Position numbers and translations under genes: made by a program. DNA of 64,000 nucleotides from Hephaestia caeni (GTDB lineage: Bacteria; Pseudomonadota; Alphaproteobacteria; Sphingomonadales; Sphingomonadaceae): NCBI RefSeq assembly GCF_003550065.1, contig NZ_QXDC01000004.1, forward strand, positions 620,001 to 684,000, in the 5' to 3' direction. A model generated the notes under the pieces. That model ran no database searches. It was not told where the DNA came from and saw only the letters and a program-made list of their open reading frames with translations. Positions 47,001 through 54,841 of the stretch are shown piece after piece (the stretch's first letter is position 1; each line of letters opens with the position of its first letter).

Positions 47001-47329
47001 GCGAAGCCCTCGCCGGTGCGGATCACGCCCTCGAACTGCGGTGCGATCACGTCCCAGATATCGCGCCACACCTCGCGCGCGGGCCGGCCGAGCGCCCAGG
47101 GGTGGCGCTCGGCCGGGATCGGCGCCCAGGCGTCGTTGTAGATCAGGCGCAGTTCCGGCCCCCAATAGATCGCGGTCGGCAGGCTCGAATGCAGGCAGAT
47201 GTTGACCGCGACACGCAATGCGGTGGGCCAGCGTTCGGGTGGGCCGATCGAGGTCGCCGCCCAGTCGAAGCCACGGATGCGCGCGCCCATGTCGCCACCG
47301 CCGGCGAGAAAGGCGGGCGATGCCGTCAC
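44027..47329 (-). CDS. Hybrid sensor histidine kinase (PAS-PAS-PAS-GAF-PAS-HisKA-HATPase-REC)
   Basis: 1100 aa with no membrane helix, so a soluble sensor. Rough order: PAS-like segments at about 40-155, 165-285 and 290-415 (the last with the DITERK end), a GAF domain about 435-590, another PAS about 610-725, HisKA with H739 in GGIAHDFNNLLTG, HATPase_c (about 840-960, with N and G boxes), and a C-terminal receiver with Asp1032 in LLVTDIGLSGG. The HDFNN-type H-box is typical of cytosolic PAS kinases. The signal is unknown. It is divergent from the dioxygenase-like gene; 159 bp between them. Confidence 0.9.
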   Translation of the reverse strand: MTASPAFLAGGGDMGARIRGFDWAATSIGPPERWPTALRVAVNICLHSSLPTAIYWGPELRLIYNDAWAPIPAERHPWALGRPAREVWRDIWDVIAPQFEGVIRTGEGFATLDQLLMMERGGMPCETYWNYSFSPIRGDDGAVLGVFNQGTETTAKVLAERSHRAELAQLSTMLEQAPGAIALLHGPTHVFDFANRAYLELIGRDDIVGRSVAEVLPEVAEQGFVALLDRVFATGEAYRGHSVPVRLARDGGEERLLDFVYQPTRDARGEVSGIFVEATDSTERARAEAALRESEERLKLALESSRMIGVWDWDVPAARIRSDERFARLCGLDPAAAAAGVAVTEVMRLLHPDDLDRVRAEIREVFATGREYSIEYRVRVEGGPRRWIHARGRCAFGSDGTPQRFAGVAIDITERKANEAALVAAKEEREFILHLAERQRIESDAGAIMALGAEALGRRLGADRAGFLRIVDGDQIAFGIGWSDGSIAPLEGRAPLDVLGGDLRRGAIAGATLKFRDSRASARFAGTTIPALGIISGVGVPLLREGRFDGGFYVTQASPRVWTPGEIALIEEVAILSWDAVARADALASLRDLNRALAGEIEERTAERDRIWDVSQDMLGIAGADGIWLSVNPAWERMLGWTPDEIIGRTSEWLEHPDDRDRTRDEVARLGQGAETVAFENRFRSKTDGYRTLSWKAVLADGRLYTTARDVTAERELGEQLRQAQKMEAVGQLTGGIAHDFNNLLTGISGALEMLELRLSQGRADDLARYIGVAQTATARAAALTHRLLAFSRRQPLDPHPINIARLIADMEDLVRRTVGPSILVEIVHPGNLWPILADGNQLENALLNLVINARDAMPSGGQLTIRTACVHFDGKEAADRALEPGDYLAVSVSDTGTGMTAEVLDHVFEPFFTTKAQGAGTGLGLSMIYGFVRQSHGQLSIDSIVGEGTTIWMYLPRHDGPLVDPVPVVEPPAPAAGAGETVLLVDDDPIVRLFVGELLGELGYGAIEASDGAAAVDLLRSDVRIDLLVTDIGLSGGMNGRQVADEARASRPDLPILFITGYADAVAGNDPLEAGMGLVTKPFTMEVLGQRIREMLDRG

Positions 47330-47488
47330 GGCACGACGAGGAGCGGATCGGTGGGCATCGACGCTGCCGACCGTGGCGGCGAGAGCGGCCGTCTGTCAAT
47401 GAGATGCGTCAATCATGCGACAGACGGTTGGCAGCCCCCCTGCCGTCGCGATAGACGCGCGGCTACACTTAGTTGCAAATGATAGGAT

Positions 47489-48664
47489 ATGGCATCGATG
47501 GCGATCGAGGATCTCGCGCATTATGGCCTCGCGGCCGATCGGGGCTTCCTGTCGCAGCACGAGATCGACGAGGTCGCGCTGCCCGCCGATTTCGCCGAGG
47601 TCGAAGCCGCGGGGCTGTTGCTGCCCGATCTGCTCACCACCGGGCGCGTCCGCCACTGGCTCGATCGGCTGCCGACGCCCGATATCGACGCCTTTCTCGC
47701 GCGCGCCGGCGAGCCCGAGCTGATCGCGGCGATGGTGCGCTATTCGTTCCTGACCCAGGCCTATGTCTGGGGCGAGGGCGCGCCGTCGCGCCGCCTGCCC
47801 GCCAATCTCGCGGTGCCGTTCGTCGGCATCGCCGACGCGCTCGGGGTGCCGCCGGTGATGAATTATGCGGGCTATGTGCTCGATAACTGGGTGCGGATCG
47901 ACAAGCGCCAACCGATCGTGTTCGAAAATATCGCGATGCACCAGCATTTTGCAGGCGGATCGGACGAGGCGGGGTTCGTGCTCACGCATGTCGCGATCGA
48001 GGCGGCCGCCGGCCCGGCGCTCGATCTCGCGGTCGAGCTGACGCACGCCGCCGACGCGCGCGATGCGCTTGCCGCCGAAGCGATGCTCCACGACCTCGCG
48101 ACCGTGTGGCGCGCGATCTGCGGCATTTTCGATCGTATGACCGAGCGGTGCGATCCCACCTTCTATTTCACGCGCATCCGCCCCTATCTCAACGGCTGGC
48201 ACGACAATCCGGCGCTGCCGCAGGGAATGGTCTACGAAGGCGTCGGCCGTTTCGCCGACCGGCCGATCGCGATGCGCGGGCAGACGGGGTCGCAAAGCTC
48301 GATCGTGCCGGCGATGGACGCGCTGTTCGGCGTCACCCACGAGCGCGACGAGCTGCGCACCTTCCTCGAAGACCTCCATCGCTACCGGCTGCCGCGCCAC
48401 CGCGCCTTCATCGAGGATCTCGCGGCCGCGAGCACATTACGCGCCTTCGCCCGCGAAGCGGGCGGTTCGCTCAAGGATGCGTTCAACGCCGCAATCCAGG
48501 CCGTCGCCGAGTTCCGCACGATGCACCTGCGCTTCGCCGCGACCTATATCGCCAACCAGACGCCGGCGGGCGCGGGCAACGACCCCAATATCGGCACCGG
48601 CGGCACGCCGTTCATGAAATACCTGAAAAAGCACCGCAACGAGACCGAACGCCAGATGCTGTAG
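47489..48664 (+). CDS. Indoleamine 2,3-dioxygenase family protein
   Basis: 391 aa. Proximal heme ligand H346 in FRTMHLRFAATYI, substrate-carboxylate Arg231 in FYFTRIRPYLNGW, and the late GTGGTPFMKYLKKHR loop match the IDO family (the residue numbers happen to agree with human IDO1). It would oxidise tryptophan or another indole to the N-formylkynurenine type product. Bacterial IDO-like proteins are often slow or of other specificity. ATG 47498 has better ribosome-site spacing than 47489. Confidence 0.88.
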   Translation: MASMAIEDLAHYGLAADRGFLSQHEIDEVALPADFAEVEAAGLLLPDLLTTGRVRHWLDRLPTPDIDAFLARAGEPELIAAMVRYSFLTQAYVWGEGAPSRRLPANLAVPFVGIADALGVPPVMNYAGYVLDNWVRIDKRQPIVFENIAMHQHFAGGSDEAGFVLTHVAIEAAAGPALDLAVELTHAADARDALAAEAMLHDLATVWRAICGIFDRMTERCDPTFYFTRIRPYLNGWHDNPALPQGMVYEGVGRFADRPIAMRGQTGSQSSIVPAMDALFGVTHERDELRTFLEDLHRYRLPRHRAFIEDLAAASTLRAFAREAGGSLKDAFNAAIQAVAEFRTMHLRFAATYIANQTPAGAGNDPNIGTGGTPFMKYLKKHRNETERQML

Positions 48665-48670
48665 GCGCCC

Positions 48671-48811
48671 GTTTGAGAATGCGCCTTCGGGCGCATTGCG
48701 GCACCGGCCCGCTCCCCCACCCGGCCACCCATAGAATACTGCCGTTGGGTGGCCGGGTGGGGGAGCGGGCCGGCACCACCTCGGAAATCGCTCTTCCGCG
48801 ATTTCTCAAAC
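48671..48811. repeat. Family B palindromic repeat (copy 1)
   Basis: 141 bp bounded by GTTTGAGA / TCTCAAAC. Inside: a small hairpin (AATGCGCC-TTC-GGGCGCATT), a long central palindrome (CCGGCCCGCTCCCCCACCCG and its mirror) and a second small hairpin (GAAATCGC..GCGATTTC). The second copy (58415-58555) has the two side hairpins in the opposite order, so it is inserted in the other orientation. Together with the family A repeat at 48833 it fills the 297-bp gap between the dioxygenase-like gene and grpE. Confidence 0.85.
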
Positions 48812-48832
48812 AGACTCTAAGCACCCGAAACC

Positions 48833-48920
48833 CGTCACCCCGGACTTGTTCCGGCATCCAACGCGCCCCACGCGCTAGCGCCCGTGGAGGGTTGGATGCC
48901 GGAACAAGTCCGGCATGACG
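48833..48920. repeat. Family A palindromic repeat
   Basis: 88 bp, arms CGTCACCCCGGACTTGTTCC / GGAACAAGTCCGGCATGACG. It lies 41 bp from the grpE stop and is a likely 3' hairpin for the hrcA-grpE transcript. Confidence 0.85.
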
Positions 48921-48961
48921 ATATAGAACGCGCGCTCGTCCAAACCCCTCCGAACTCCACC

Positions 48962-49513
48962 TCAGTCGGGCTTCTTGGCAACCCCCACCAGCGCCGGCCG
49001 CAACAGCCGGTCGCGGATCATGTAGCCGGTCTGGATTTCCTGCACGATCGTCCCCGGCGCAGCATCGGCGGTGGGCACTTCGAGCATCGCCTGATGGCGG
49101 TTGGGATCGAGCGTTTCGCCCAGCGCGACGATCTTGCTGATGCCGTGGCGCTGGAACACCGAGTCGAGTTCGCGCGCGGTCGCCTCCAGCCCCGCGACCA
49201 GGCTCTTGATCTTGTCGTCGCTGCGCAGATCATCGGGGATGGCGGCAAGCCCGCGCATCAGATTGTCCGACACCGACAGGATGTCGCGCGCGAAGCCGGT
49301 CGCGGCATAGGTGCGCGCGTCGGCCGTCTCCTTCTCCGCGCGGCGGCGCACGTTGAGCACCTCGGCCTGCGCGTAAAGCACGGCCTGCTTGGCCTCGGCC
49401 AATTCATCCTCGAGCGCGGCAAAGCCGTCCGCGGCGGCGGCGGGCTCGGCATCGGCTGGGGTCTCGGCGATATCCTCGGCGTCGGCCACCGGGGTCTTGT
49501 CGTCTTCGATCAT
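48962..49513 (-). CDS. grpE: Nucleotide exchange factor GrpE
   Basis: 183 aa. Acidic disordered start, coiled-coil (LEDELAEAKQAVLYAQAEVLNVRRRAEKE), then the conserved FARDILSVSDNLMRGL and the beta-domain signature DPNRHQAMLEVPTADAAPGTIVQEIQTGYMIRDRLLRPALVGVA. It drives ADP release from DnaK. It is downstream of hrcA on the same strand, 70 bp apart, with a hairpin between them. Confidence 0.97.
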   Translation of the reverse strand: MIEDDKTPVADAEDIAETPADAEPAAAADGFAALEDELAEAKQAVLYAQAEVLNVRRRAEKETADARTYAATGFARDILSVSDNLMRGLAAIPDDLRSDDKIKSLVAGLEATARELDSVFQRHGISKIVALGETLDPNRHQAMLEVPTADAAPGTIVQEIQTGYMIRDRLLRPALVGVAKKPD

Positions 49514-49535
49514 TGCTCTTTCTCTTCGTTATTCG

Positions 49536-49572
49536 GGCACCGGCCCGCCCCCAAGGGAAGCGGGCCGGTGCC
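49536..49572. promoter_or_regulatory. Intercistronic hairpin between hrcA and grpE
   Basis: A perfect 13-bp inverted repeat GGCACCGGCCCGC / GCGGGCCGGTGCC with an 11-base loop. Its arms match the central part of the family B repeat, so it seems to be a shortened family B element. It could terminate partly or stabilise one side of the bicistronic RNA. Confidence 0.5.
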
Positions 49573-49583
49573 GTCTTCAAGCA

Positions 49584-50639
49584 TTACGTCATCAATCTCG
49601 CGAGCGTCGCCGCCGTGAAATCCACCATTGGCACAACCCGCGCATAGTTCAACCGCGTCGGCCCGATCACCCCGACCACGCCCACCACATGCCCATCGAC
49701 GCCGCGGAAGGGCTTGGCGATCACCGACGATCCCGAGAGCGCGAACAGCTTGTTTTCGGCACCGATGAAGATACGCGTCGCATCGCCCTCGCGCGCGCTG
49801 TCAAGCAGCCGGGCGATCTCCTGCTTGCCCTCGAGATCGTCGAGCAGATCGCGCACGCGCTCCAGATCGGCGGCGGCGGCATCGTCGATCAGCCGCGCCT
49901 GCCCGCGCACGATCAGCACCGGGCGGCGGTCGCCATCCTCGCTCCACACCGCGAGCCCCTGTTCGATCAGCGCGCGCGCCGCATCGTCGAGCGCGGCGCG
50001 TTCGGCGTCGATCTGGCGGCCGATCCGCGCCCGCGCCTCGCCCAGCGTCAGCCCGGAAAGCATCGCGCTCATGTAATTGCCCGCCTGGGTGAGCGCGGCG
50101 GCGCTGATGCCGGGTGGCAGATTGATGACGCGGTTCTCCACCGAACCGTCCTCACTGACGATCACCGCCATCGCCTGCTCGGGCGATAGCGCCACGAACG
50201 CGAACTGGCGCACCACTAGCTCGCGCTTGGGGACGAACACCAGCCCCGCGCACGCCGACAGCCCCGAAAGCGCCGCCGTCGTTGCCGCCAGCGCATCCTC
50301 GATCGGCCCGCTGCCGCGCTCGATCCGCGCCTCGATCGCGGCGCGCTCGTCAGCCGAGGGTTCGAGCGCCTGCATCATTCCGTCGACGAACAGCCGCAAT
50401 CCCGTATCGGTCGGCATCCGGCCCGCGCTGGTATAAGGCGCCGCGAGCAGCCCCAGCTCCTCCAGCTCCTGCATCACGCCGCGGATCGACGCGGGCGACA
50501 GATGAAGCCCCGACAATTGCGAGATCGTCCGCGAGCCCACCGGCGCGCCCGAATCGATATAGCTCTCGACCACGGCCCGGAAGACGTCGCGCGCACGATC
50601 GTTGAGTTCGGTGATGGGCGAGGCCGGCATCCCGTTCAT
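49584..50639 (-). CDS. hrcA: Heat-inducible transcription repressor HrcA
   Basis: 351 aa. N-terminal winged helix (ARDVFRAVVESYIDSGAPVGSRTISQLSGLHLSPASIRGVMQELEELGLL) and the GPIGPTRLNYARVVPMVDF-like end (GVIGPTRLNYARVVPMVDF) are diagnostic. HrcA binds CIRCE sites upstream of groESL. I see no CIRCE sequence before hrcA itself, so this operon is probably not self-regulated by that route. Confidence 0.96.
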   Translation of the reverse strand: MNGMPASPITELNDRARDVFRAVVESYIDSGAPVGSRTISQLSGLHLSPASIRGVMQELEELGLLAAPYTSAGRMPTDTGLRLFVDGMMQALEPSADERAAIEARIERGSGPIEDALAATTAALSGLSACAGLVFVPKRELVVRQFAFVALSPEQAMAVIVSEDGSVENRVINLPPGISAAALTQAGNYMSAMLSGLTLGEARARIGRQIDAERAALDDAARALIEQGLAVWSEDGDRRPVLIVRGQARLIDDAAAADLERVRDLLDDLEGKQEIARLLDSAREGDATRIFIGAENKLFALSGSSVIAKPFRGVDGHVVGVVGVIGPTRLNYARVVPMVDFTAATLARLMT

Positions 50640-50686
50640 CTAGGGGCTATGAGTAGTGGATGGAAGAAGCGCTCCTGCGCCTCATC

Positions 50687-50776
50687 CGTCATCCCCGCGA
50701 ACGCGGGGACCCAACTCCTCAGGTTTCGACGTGCGCAACGGTTGGAAGATGGGTTCCCGCGTTCGCGGGAATGACG
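50687..50776. repeat. Family A palindromic repeat (GCGAACGCGGG variant)
   Basis: 90 bp, arms CGTCATCCCCGCGAACGCGG / CCCGCGTTCGCGGGAATGACG (last base excluded). Same variant class as 5688-5777. It lies between the hrcA start and the stop of the DUF6438-like gene, both on the minus strand. Confidence 0.8.
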
Positions 50777-50788
50777 CGTATGATCGGC

Positions 50789-51277
50789 TCAACGCTTGCC
50801 GATCATCTCGCCGATCGGCAGCAGATCGGGCGCCGATCGCAACGCGCCGGCCAGATCGGGGTTCTCCCGCGCGCACCCGTAATAGAAATGCAGCTTGCCG
50901 TTCGCCCCGGTCACGCTCGTCCAGGTGACGTCCGCGCTTGGCTGGTCGGTCGGCGCCATGCCGCAATTGTCCGATCCCATCTCATAGCGCACCTCGCCGT
51001 TCTCGGGGCGATAGGGCGCAAGCGCGGCGGCGAAGCGATCGTATGCGTCGCGCGGCACCGTGAACGTCCGCTCGCCGGTCACCGCGGTGAAGCGCTTGCC
51101 GGTGAACACCCCCTGCCCATCGGGCGACACCGCCACCGTATAGACTGGGCAGGCGCCGAAGCACGGCTGCGTCGCATAGGTGATCGTCGCGCTGTCCCCC
51201 GGCGTGGGCGCGGGACTGCCGCCGGCGACGCAGCCCGCGAGCGCGATCAGCGGGGCAAGCAACAATATCGAACGCAT
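50789..51277 (-). CDS. DUF6438-like lipoprotein
   Basis: 162 aa from ATG 51277, where AAGGAGG sits five bases upstream. Signal peptide with lipobox LAGC (MRSILLLAPLIALAGC). TYATQPCFGACPVYTVAVSPDGQGVFTG is the typical start of the DUF6438 domain (two Cys in C-F-G-A-C-P). Outer-membrane or periplasmic, role unknown. The open frame continues upstream to 51874 but is antisense to rph there and is not part of the gene. Confidence 0.8.
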   Translation of the reverse strand: MRSILLLAPLIALAGCVAGGSPAPTPGDSATITYATQPCFGACPVYTVAVSPDGQGVFTGKRFTAVTGERTFTVPRDAYDRFAAALAPYRPENGEVRYEMGSDNCGMAPTDQPSADVTWTSVTGANGKLHFYYGCARENPDLAGALRSAPDLLPIGEMIGKR

Positions 51278-51377
51278 ATGATCCTCCTTGCGGGTTTCGT
51301 GCGTTACGAACGCCCGAGACTGGCGTGTCGGGCTCGGCACGTCTAGGTGGCAGACGAGACACAATAAGGAGACCCGT

Positions 51378-52094
51378 ATGCGTCCTTCCGGCCGCGCGCC
51401 CGACCAGATGCGCCCCGTGACGATCGAACCGCACTTCACCCGCCATGCCGAAGGGTCGGTGCTGATCGGCTTCGGCGACACGCGCGTGCTGGTGACCGCG
51501 AGCATCGAGGAACGCCTGCCGCCGTGGCTGCGCGGCAAGGGCGAGGGCTGGGTGACGGCCGAATATGGGATGCTTCCGCGCGCCACGCACACCCGCGGCA
51601 GCCGCGAGGCGGCCAAGGGCAAGCAATCGGGCCGCACGCAGGAAATCCAGCGGCTGATCGGCCGCTCGCTGCGCGCCGTCACCGATTTGAAGCTGCTCGG
51701 TGAGCGCCAGATCACGCTCGATTGCGACGTCATCCAGGCCGATGGCGGCACGCGCACCGCCTCGATCTCGGGGGCGTGGGTGGCCTTGCGGCTCGCCGTC
51801 AACGGCCTGCTCAAGGAAGGCAAGCTGACCGTCGACCCGATCCGGCAAAAGGTCGCGGCGGTTTCGTGCGGCATCTATAAGGGCGATCCGGTGCTCGACC
51901 TCGATTACGACGAGGATTCGAACGCCGATGCCGACGCCAATTTCGTCCTGCTCGAAAACGGCCACATCGCCGAGGCGCAGGCCACCGCCGAGGGCGCGAC
52001 CTATGACGAGGAAAGCCTGCTGCGCCTGCTGAGGCTCGCGCGGATGGGCTGCACCGAAATCTTCCGCGCGCAGGACAAGGCGCTCTCGGCATGA
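51378..52094 (+). CDS. rph: Ribonuclease PH
   Basis: 238 aa. MRPSGRAPDQMRPVTIEPHFTRHAEGSVLI is the standard beginning; VTAEYGMLPRATHTR and LDCDVIQADGGTRTASISGAWVAL are conserved active-site blocks. It trims tRNA 3' ends phosphorolytically. AAGGAG upstream of the ATG. Overlaps rdgB by 4 bp, a very common pair. Confidence 0.98.
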   Translation: MRPSGRAPDQMRPVTIEPHFTRHAEGSVLIGFGDTRVLVTASIEERLPPWLRGKGEGWVTAEYGMLPRATHTRGSREAAKGKQSGRTQEIQRLIGRSLRAVTDLKLLGERQITLDCDVIQADGGTRTASISGAWVALRLAVNGLLKEGKLTVDPIRQKVAAVSCGIYKGDPVLDLDYDEDSNADADANFVLLENGHIAEAQATAEGATYDEESLLRLLRLARMGCTEIFRAQDKALSA

Positions 52095-52726
52095 GCGGCG
52101 AGGGCGCCCAACCGCAGGCGATCCGCAAGCTCGCCCCCGGCAAGCTCGTCATCGCCAGCCACAACGAAGGCAAGGTGCGCGAGATCGGCGCCCTGCTCGC
52201 CCCCCACGGCATCGAGACGGTCTCGGCCAAGGCGCTCGGCCTGCCCGAACCCGACGAAACCGGCACGACCTTCGTCGCCAATGCGGAATTGAAGGCGCGC
52301 CAGGCGTCCGATCTCTCTGGTCTGCCCGCGCTCGCCGACGATAGCGGGCTCGCCGTCGACGCGCTCGATGGCGAACCCGGCATCTTCTCGGCGCGCTGGG
52401 CCGAAACCGAGACCGGACGCGACTTCAACGAAGCGATGCGCCGCGTCGAGACGCGGCTCGGCGACGCCGGCCCCAACGCCAGCCGCAACGCGCATTTCGT
52501 CTGCGCGCTCGCGCTCGCCTGGCCCGACGGCCATGTCGAATGGTTCGAAGGCCGGGTCGACGGCGCGCTCGTCTGGCCGCCGCGCGGTGACAAGGGGTTC
52601 GGCTACGATCCCGTCTTCCTGCCCAACGGCGGCGGCCAGACCTTCGGCGAAATGGACCCCGACGCCAAACACGCGATCAGCCACCGCGCCGACGCCTTCC
52701 GCCAGATGGCAGCGGCGGTGCTGTAG
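52091..52726 (+). CDS. rdgB: RdgB/HAM1-type non-canonical purine NTP pyrophosphatase
   Basis: 211 aa. LVIASHNEGKVREIGALL (substrate loop), ALADDSGLAVDALDGEPGIFSARWA and FGYDPVFLPNGGGQTFGEM are diagnostic. It removes dITP/XTP from the nucleotide pool. Its last 40 bp have been copied 154 bp downstream within a tandem duplication. Confidence 0.97.
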   Translation: MSGEGAQPQAIRKLAPGKLVIASHNEGKVREIGALLAPHGIETVSAKALGLPEPDETGTTFVANAELKARQASDLSGLPALADDSGLAVDALDGEPGIFSARWAETETGRDFNEAMRRVETRLGDAGPNASRNAHFVCALALAWPDGHVEWFEGRVDGALVWPPRGDKGFGYDPVFLPNGGGQTFGEMDPDAKHAISHRADAFRQMAAAVL

Positions 52727-52993
52727 AAGCCCGTCATGCCGGACTTGTTCCGGCATCCAACCCTCCACCAGCGCTAGCGCCTGAGACGCGTTGGACCCCG
52801 GAACAAGTCCGGGGTGACGGCAATTTCCGAGAGGGCACGGCGCCGACGCCTTTCGCCAGATGGCAGCGGCGGTGCTGTAGAAGCCCGTCATGCCGGACTT
52901 GTTCCGGCATCCAACCCTCCACGAGCGCTAGCGCCTGAGGCGCGTTGGACCCCGGAACAAGTCCGGGGTGACGGCAATTTCCGAGAGGGCGCG
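52686..52993 (+). repeat. rdgB: 154-bp tandem duplication spanning the rdgB 3' end and a family A repeat
   Basis: Two head-to-tail copies (52686-52839 and 52840-52993) differing at only a few positions. Each holds the final rdgB codons (DAFRQMAAAVL and stop), then a family A palindrome (52732-52819; 52886-52973) and 20 bp of spacer. The second copy of the codons has one change, TTC to TTT, which is synonymous. Fills most of the 289-bp gap between rdgB and hisF. Confidence 0.9.
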
Positions 52994-53015
52994 GCGCCAC
53001 CAACGCCGGCGGGCC

Positions 53016-53783
53016 TCAGGCCACCGGCGTCCGCACCGCAATCCCCGCCGCCGCCAGCGCAGCGTGCGCGTCGGCGATGCTCGCCTCGCCGAAGTGGAAG
53101 ATCGACGCCGCCAGCACCGCGCTGGCATGGCCGTCGCGAATCCCCGCGACCAGATCGTCGAGCCCGCCGACGCCCCCGCTCGCGATCACCGGCACCGATA
53201 CCGAATCGGCGATCGTGCGGATCAGCTCGAGGTCATAGCCGTCGCGCGTCCCGTCGCGGTCCATCGAGGTGACGAGCAATTCGCCCGCCCCCAGCTCGGC
53301 CAGCCGCCGCGCGTGCGCAACCGCGTCGATCCCCGTCGCGCGCCGCCCGCCGTGCGTGAACACCTCCCAGCCCGCACCCACGCGCCGCGCATCAACGCTC
53401 GCGACGCAGCACTGGCTGCCGAATCGATCGGCGATCTCGGCGACCACCTCGGGCCGCGCCACGGCGGCCGAATTGACCGCCACCTTGTCCGCCCCCGCCA
53501 GCAGCAGCGCGCGCGCGTCCTCGGCGCTGCGTACCCCACCGCCGACGGTCAGCGGCATGAAGCACACCTCGGCGGTGCGCCGCACCACATCGATGATCGT
53601 CCCGCGCGCCTCGTGCGTGGCGGTGATGTCGAGGAAGCACAATTCGTCCGCGCCCGCCGCGTCATAGGCGCGCGCCTGCTCAACCGGATCGCCCGCATCC
53701 TTGAGATCGACGAAATTGACGCCCTTGACGACGCGGCCATCGGCAACGTCAAGACACGGGATCACGCGCGCGCGGACGGTCAT
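53016..53783 (-). CDS. hisF: Imidazole glycerol phosphate synthase cyclase subunit HisF
   Basis: 255 aa TIM barrel. RVIPCLDVADGRVVKGVNFVDL contains the catalytic Asp; SVDARR holds the second one; ASGGVGGLDDLVAG binds phosphate. It forms imidazole glycerol phosphate and AICAR using ammonia from HisH. Last gene of the his cluster; overlaps the small membrane-protein gene by 4 bp. Confidence 0.98.
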   Translation of the reverse strand: MTVRARVIPCLDVADGRVVKGVNFVDLKDAGDPVEQARAYDAAGADELCFLDITATHEARGTIIDVVRRTAEVCFMPLTVGGGVRSAEDARALLLAGADKVAVNSAAVARPEVVAEIADRFGSQCCVASVDARRVGAGWEVFTHGGRRATGIDAVAHARRLAELGAGELLVTSMDRDGTRDGYDLELIRTIADSVSVPVIASGGVGGLDDLVAGIRDGHASAVLAASIFHFGEASIADAHAALAAAGIAVRTPVA

Positions 53784-53995
53784 TTCAGGATATCAGCAAG
53801 GAAAAGATAAGTCCCAAAGATTGTCCATGCCAACAGAGCGCTACCGGACAACCAAAACAGGATTGGCTGGGTCACCCGAGAGACCGACAGTCCCCCAAGC
53901 GGCATTTTCCCGGTCTTCAAGCCAAAGAAAAGCGACCCGCCGAACACGGCCGCCAATATGATGCCCAACACGGCTATGGCGACGCGGGCAGTCAC
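53780..53995 (-). CDS. Small membrane protein inside the his operon
   Basis: 71 aa with two hydrophobic segments (VAIAVLGIILAAVFGGSLFFGL and ILFWLSGSALLAWTIFGTYLFLA). It overlaps hisA and hisF by 4 bp (ATGA) on either side, so it is translated as part of the operon. I do not recognise a family, and no link to histidine synthesis is known to me. Confidence 0.7.
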   Translation of the reverse strand: MTARVAIAVLGIILAAVFGGSLFFGLKTGKMPLGGLSVSRVTQPILFWLSGSALLAWTIFGTYLFLADILK

Positions 53996-54726
53996 GCCGC
54001 CTCCGCCACGCTCAGCGCCGCCGCCAGATCGAGTCGGCCGTCGTAGAGTGCCCGGCCCGTGATCACGCCTTCGATCCCGGCGCGCGCGTGGAGCGCGAGC
54101 ATATGGATGTCCGAAATCCCCGCCACCCCGCCGCTCGCGATCACCGGCAGGTCCGTCGCGCGCGCCAGATCGACCGTCGCCTCGATATTGACGCCCTTGA
54201 GCAGTCCGTCGCGCCCGACATCGGTGAACAGCAGGCTCGCGACGCCCGCATCCTCGAACCGGCGCGCCATATCGACCACCGACACGTCCGACACATCGGC
54301 CCAGCCCGCGGTCGCGACCATGCCGTCGCGCGCATCGACCGCGACCACGATCCCGCCCGGAAAATCGCGCGCGGCAGCGCGCACCAGTTCAGGGTCCTTG
54401 AGCGCCGCGGTGCCGATCACCACCCGCGAAACGCCGAGATCGAACCAGCGCTCGATCGCGGCGCGGCTGCGGATGCCGCCGCCGAGCTGGACATGCCCCG
54501 GAAACCCCGCGACCACCGCGGCAACCACCTCGCCATTGACCGATCCGCCCGCGAACGCTCCGTCGAGATCGACGACGTGCAGATACCCCGCCCCGGCTCG
54601 CGCAAAGGCCAGCGCCTGCGCCACCGGATCGTCGCCATAGACGGTCGCCCGATCCATATCCCCCTCGGCCAGCCGCACCACCTTGCCCTGCTTGAGGTCG
54701 ATCGCGGGAAAGACAATCAGGCTCAT
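53992..54726 (-). CDS. hisA: HisA (ProFAR isomerase)
   Basis: 244 aa. VFPAIDLKQGKVVRL at the start and VVAVDARDGMVATAGW carry the two catalytic Asp residues; ASGGVAGISDI is the phosphate loop. Isomerises ProFAR to PRFAR, the HisHF substrate. Separated from hisH by a family C repeat. Confidence 0.98.
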   Translation of the reverse strand: MSLIVFPAIDLKQGKVVRLAEGDMDRATVYGDDPVAQALAFARAGAGYLHVVDLDGAFAGGSVNGEVVAAVVAGFPGHVQLGGGIRSRAAIERWFDLGVSRVVIGTAALKDPELVRAAARDFPGGIVVAVDARDGMVATAGWADVSDVSVVDMARRFEDAGVASLLFTDVGRDGLLKGVNIEATVDLARATDLPVIASGGVAGISDIHMLALHARAGIEGVITGRALYDGRLDLAAALSVAEAA

Positions 54727-54740
54727 GGCAGAAGCCCTTT

Positions 54741-54835
54741 CGCCCTCACCCTTCCGGCGCTGCGCGCCTCCTTCCCTCTCCCGATAGGAGAGGGAAGGGG
54801 CCCGCTCGCGGAGCGAGTGGGAAGGGTGAGGGTGA
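54741..54835. repeat. Family C palindromic repeat inside the his operon
   Basis: Second copy of the 35791-35890 element, arms CGCCCTCACCCTTCC / GGGAAGGGTGAGGG. It sits in the 115-bp gap between hisH and hisA, the only non-overlapping junction in the cluster. It could attenuate or process the operon RNA. Confidence 0.8.
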
Positions 54836-54841
54836 GAGCCG

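Noticed and set aside
47470..47490. Fur-box-like sequence TTGCAAATGATAGG upstream of the dioxygenase-like gene
   Set aside because: Only one half-site resembles a Fur box; the second half does not match.
50640..50686. CIRCE operator before hrcA
   Set aside because: I looked for TTAGCACTC-N9-GAGTGCTAA or a near match and saw none on either strand.
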